DNA of 17,809 bases from an uncultured Desulfobacterales bacterium. GTDB lineage: Bacteria > Desulfobacterota > Desulfobacteria > Desulfobacterales > JAFDCJ01. Each line of letters opens with the position of its first letter. The stretch's first letter is position 1. Of this stretch, positions 15,152 to 17,809 are shown one piece after another. The stretch lies in NCBI GenBank assembly GCA_945787595.1, contig CALZJV010000054.1, positions 1-17,809 of the forward strand. Direction: 5' to 3'. The notes under the pieces were generated by a model. That model saw only the letters and a list, made by a program, of their open reading frames with translations. It was not told where the DNA came from and searched no databases. A program made the translations under genes and the position numbers.

Positions 15152-15529
15152 ATCCAGCATCAAGTATCCAGTATCGAGCATCCAGTATCCAGCATCGAGT
15201 ATCGAGCATCCAGCATCGAGTATCCAGCATCGAGTATCCAGCATCAAGTATCCAGTATCGAGCATCCAGCATCGAGTATCCAGTATCGAGCATCCAGCAT
15301 CCAGTATCGAGCATCCAGCATCGAGTATCCAGCATCGAGTATCCAGCATCGAGTATCCAGCATCAAGTATCCAGCATCGAGTATCCAGCATCAAGTATCT
15401 AGTATCGAGCATCCAGCATCGAGCATCCAGCATCCAGCATCCAGTATCGAGCATCCAGCATCGAGTATCCAGCATCGAGCATCCAGCATCGAGCATCCAG
15501 TATCGAGCATCGAGCATCCAGTATCGACG
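15152..15529. repeat. 54-unit heptamer array, consensus ATCNAGY
   Basis: 378 bp is exactly 54 consecutive seven-base units with no slip in phase. By hand count, 53 fit ATC[C/G/A/T]AG[C/T]; the last is ATCGACG. Position 4 is C in 27 units, G in 22, A in 4 and T in 1; position 7 is C or T. Every A unit is ATCAAGT. Multi-unit blocks recur: units 21-26 and 41-46 have the same order of six variants, and units 1-4 match 13-16. The array starts about 60 bp inside the region upstream of the MoxR operon and ends 5 bp after the galM stop codon. The plus strand has only one stop trinucleotide, so long spurious ORFs with heptapeptide periodicity arise. Confidence 0.97.
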
Positions 15530-15533
15530 CACT

Positions 15534-16592
15534 TCAGCCGGCTGCAAATTTATAAATGGTTGTGTGTTCATATTTCGATCCGGCCTCAAGGACCGCGGAC
15601 GGAAAATCCGTCCGGTTCGGTGAGTCCGGAAAGTGCTGGGTTTCCAGGCAAAAGCCGCCGCGGTGATGGTAGATTTGACCGGCTTTGGCGGCAATCTGAT
15701 TCGCCAGAAAGTTACCGGAATAAAACTGGAGGCCAGGTTGAGTCGTATGGACTTCCAGCGTTCGGCCGGAATCCCGCTCAAAGGCCCTGGCCGCCAGACA
15801 CAGTCCGTCAACATCCTTGTTTAAGACCCAATTGTGGTCATAGCCCTTTGCCAAATTTAGCTGTTTTTCGTCATGGTCGATGCGGGCACCGATTACCATG
15901 GGTCGGGTAAAGTCGAGCGGAGTGCCCCTGACGGATCTCAATTCACCGGTGGGAATCAAAGACTTGTCGATCGGAGTAAACCGATCAGCGTTGATCATCA
16001 ATTCATGGTTTAAAATGTCACCGGACCCGGCCCCTGCCAGGTTAAAATAAGCGTGGTTCGTTAAATTGACGACCGTCGGTTTATCGGTGGTGGCGCTATA
16101 ATCGATCCTGAGTTCGCTTCTATCCGTTACGGTATAAATAACGTTTACCGACAGATTACCGGGATAGCCTTCCTCGCCATCTGGGCTTAGATATGTCAGT
16201 TCTAAACCAAGGCCATCCTCCTTATCAATCTCCAGTGCTTGCCAAACAACTTTATCGAAACCATAAATTCCACCGTGCAGATGATTTCCGCCGTCATTTT
16301 GAACCAGGATATATGCTGTATCATTCAACCTAAACCTGCCTCCGGCAATTCGGTTGGCATAACGGCCGACAATACAGCCAAAATAGTTGGAGCCGTTGAT
16401 ATATTCTTCCAGCGAATCATACCCTAATATGACATTGCCCGGTTTGCCATTGCGATCCAACACCTCCAATGAAACTACCGTGGCGCCATAGTTTGTGATT
16501 TCGACGGTCATGCCGTGTGCGGTTGTCAAGGTGTATAGATCAACCAGGGTCTCATCAGCGGTTTTTCCAAAAAGCTGTTTTTTGATGCCCAT
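15534..16592 (-). CDS. galM: Aldose 1-epimerase (galactose mutarotase)
   Basis: 352 aa, typical length. It interconverts alpha and beta anomers of glucose or galactose. Family motifs are present in order: NYGATVVSL (about 34), GRYANRI (76-82), GGNHLHGG (about 101-108, substrate-binding His), TNHAYFNLAG with the catalytic His near 180, and GFCLETQHFPDSPN with the catalytic Glu near 316. GGAG ten bases upstream supports ATG 16592. There is no signal peptide, so it is cytosolic. Its 3' end abuts the 54-unit heptamer array. It is divergent from an ABC sugar-type ATPase gene, consistent with a small sugar-use locus. Confidence 0.96.
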   Translation of the reverse strand: MGIKKQLFGKTADETLVDLYTLTTAHGMTVEITNYGATVVSLEVLDRNGKPGNVILGYDSLEEYINGSNYFGCIVGRYANRIAGGRFRLNDTAYILVQNDGGNHLHGGIYGFDKVVWQALEIDKEDGLGLELTYLSPDGEEGYPGNLSVNVIYTVTDRSELRIDYSATTDKPTVVNLTNHAYFNLAGAGSGDILNHELMINADRFTPIDKSLIPTGELRSVRGTPLDFTRPMVIGARIDHDEKQLNLAKGYDHNWVLNKDVDGLCLAARAFERDSGRTLEVHTTQPGLQFYSGNFLANQIAAKAGQIYHHRGGFCLETQHFPDSPNRTDFPSAVLEAGSKYEHTTIYKFAAG

Positions 16593-16892
16593 TTATTTTC
16601 TTCTCCTTTATTGATGGGTTCCCGCTTTTGAAGGATTATTTTTTACGCTGTCCATCGTACGCATGCTTACCATGCTTGCGCAAATAATATTTTCAATCAT
16701 ATCAACTCACCACGATATATCCCACCTAAAACAATGCGTTGGTGAAGCGGTTATCAGATTGTGAAATTGGCGTCAATAATCTCGATAATGTAAAACAAAA
16801 CTCTCGGCTGTCTCTGATTATAGAAAAATAAATCCATTTACTTTAAATTTTATATTCGTTATTAAAAATGCTTGTGGAAGGGACGTTGCTTT
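16593..16892. other. Divergent intergenic region between galM and the ABC ATPase gene
   Basis: About 300 bp that should hold both promoters. Ribosome binding sites are visible for both genes. A 9-bp tandem (CATGCTTAC/CATGCTTGC) lies at about 16662-16679. I find no convincing -35/-10 pair, riboswitch or operator that I would assert. Confidence 0.4.
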
Positions 16893-17809
16893 ATGAGCAG
16901 TATTGAAACTCATAGCCTCATCAAAAAGTGGGGACGTGTTAGAGCTGTTGATGGTGTTTCTTTCCATGTCGCTGAAGGGAGCCTGACAGTATTGCTGGGC
17001 CCCTCCGGATGCGGCAAGTCTACTATCCTCCGTATGATCGCCGGATTGGAGGAGGTGACATCCGGTAACATTACCATTGCCGGAGAAGACGTCACTTACA
17101 AGGATGCCGCCAAGCGGGGCGTTTCGATGGTTTTTCAGTCCTACGCCCTGTTTCCGCATTTAAATGTGCGCGAGAATATTTTATTTGGCCTTAAAGTTCG
17201 AGGTATTTCAGCGGCCGAACGAAAAAAGCGCTTGAGCGAGGTTGCGGCAATGGTCGGACTCGACGGATTGCTTCATCGCAAGCCTGCCAAACTGTCGGGC
17301 GGGCAGCAGCAAAGAGTCGCATTGGCGCGGTCCATCGTATCCCAGCAGCCGGTTTGCCTGATGGACGAACCCTTATCGAATCTAGACGCCAAACTGCGAA
17401 ATGAAATGCGGGAAGAGATTCGCGCCCTGCAACAAAAACTCGGCCTCACCATGATTTATGTAACCCACGATCAAACTGAAGCCATGACCATGGCCGATCA
17501 GGTGGTGCTACTGCAAAACGGAAGGATCGAACAAATCGCCCCTCCCTACGAACTTTATGAACACCCGGCCACCGCATTTGCCGCCCATTTTATTGGATCT
17601 CCGCCCATGAATATTGTGCAACTTGATCTGATCGATGACCGCACGGCACTGTCAGCTACAGGTCGCCGAATGCCGGTTCCGGAAGGAACTCAGGGCTGGT
17701 CCATCGGCGTAAGACCCGAGGAAATCAAATTGGGCCAACAGGGCTTGCCGGCCAAGGTCGGTAGCGTTGATTTCCTGGGTGCCGAAACGGTGATCCGGCT
17801 GCTCCATGG
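16893..17809 (+). CDS. ABC transporter ATP-binding protein, MalK/UgpC type (3' end outside window)
   Basis: 305 codons are present and the frame runs off the window; family members are about 350-370 aa. GGAAGGGA nine bases before ATG 16893 is the ribosome binding site. Walker A is GPSGCGKST (36-44), the Q-loop is in VFQSYALFPH, the signature is LSGGQQQR (134-141), Walker B is CLMDEP (155-160), and the H-loop is in YVTHDQTEAM. After about residue 235 the IGSPPMN motif and a TOBE-type regulatory domain begin (IGVRPEEIKLG). MalK/UgpC proteins energise uptake of sugars, glycerol-3-phosphate or related solutes; the permeases and binding protein would lie downstream, outside the window. Substrate cannot be told from this part. 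Confidence 0.95.
   Translation, partial: MSSIETHSLIKKWGRVRAVDGVSFHVAEGSLTVLLGPSGCGKSTILRMIAGLEEVTSGNITIAGEDVTYKDAAKRGVSMVFQSYALFPHLNVRENILFGLKVRGISAAERKKRLSEVAAMVGLDGLLHRKPAKLSGGQQQRVALARSIVSQQPVCLMDEPLSNLDAKLRNEMREEIRALQQKLGLTMIYVTHDQTEAMTMADQVVLLQNGRIEQIAPPYELYEHPATAFAAHFIGSPPMNIVQLDLIDDRTALSATGRRMPVPEGTQGWSIGVRPEEIKLGQQGLPAKVGSVDFLGAETVIRLLH

Noticed and set aside
15124..15402. Plus-strand frame through the same array (SSIQHRV repeats)
   Set aside because: Same cause: repeat DNA without stops, with no independent coding evidence.
15152..15529. CRISPR array
   Set aside because: The units are contiguous 7-mers without spacers, and no cas genes are in view.
15077..15814. 245-codon minus-strand frame with heptapeptide periodicity (MLDTRCW/MLDAGYS)
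   Set aside because: It arises because the heptamer array has almost no stop trinucleotides; it also overlaps the real galM gene in another frame, and there is no ribosome binding site or non-repeat domain.
16818..17159. 113-codon minus-strand frame
   Set aside because: It is antisense to the clearly recognisable ABC ATPase Walker A region.

Overview
The window looks like part of a Gram-negative bacterial chromosome. My inference is a Desulfobacterota (deltaproteobacterial, sulfate-reducer-like) genome, at moderate to low confidence. The reasons are the MoxR/DUF58/BatA/VWA gene cluster with several periplasm-facing membrane proteins, the signal peptides, the moderate base composition, and intergenic gaps full of short-period repeats and palindromic elements. 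No rRNA, tRNA, CRISPR array or transposase gene was seen.

Layout. Positions 1-1830 (minus strand) hold an SH3-domain exported protein whose reading frame appears to break, with the C-terminal half continuing in the next frame. A 48-bp in-frame tandem repeat lies just upstream of the break, and a 27-bp direct repeat flanks the locus. Positions 1831-2600 (minus strand) hold a Phd/YefM antitoxin and PIN toxin pair with a readable promoter and palindromic operator. Positions 2611-2901 hold a MITE-like imperfect palindrome. Positions 3030-14933 hold one large minus-strand operon. In transcription order it encodes a 666-aa exported/membrane protein, a 260-aa six-helix membrane protein, a 500-aa membrane/coiled-coil protein, a MoxR AAA+ ATPase, a DUF58 protein, a BatA-like VWA protein and an 859-aa double-VWA/GATase-like protein. 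A sigma70-like promoter sits upstream at 14988-15016, with a CRP-like palindrome in its spacer. Positions 15534-16592 (minus strand) encode aldose 1-epimerase (GalM). From 16893 (plus strand), divergent to galM, an MalK/UgpC-type sugar ABC ATPase runs off the window.

How the genes work together. MoxR ATPases paired with DUF58 and MIDAS-containing VWA proteins are thought to act as chaperone/assembly modules. Here the ATPase and DUF58 protein are cytosolic, while the VWA and GATase-like proteins are membrane anchored, so the operon plausibly builds one envelope complex of unknown target. GalM and the ABC ATPase suggest an adjacent sugar-use locus.

The most unusual feature is the repeat content. 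Downstream of galM is an uninterrupted array of 54 seven-base units (15152-15529) that vary almost only at positions 4 and 7. Other, sequence-unrelated period-7 arrays sit in nearly every gap, often as inverted pairs at the two edges of the gap, and sometimes run into stop codons and C-terminal codons. In the big operon, adjacent genes either overlap by a few bases or are separated by 200-430 bp filled with such repeats.
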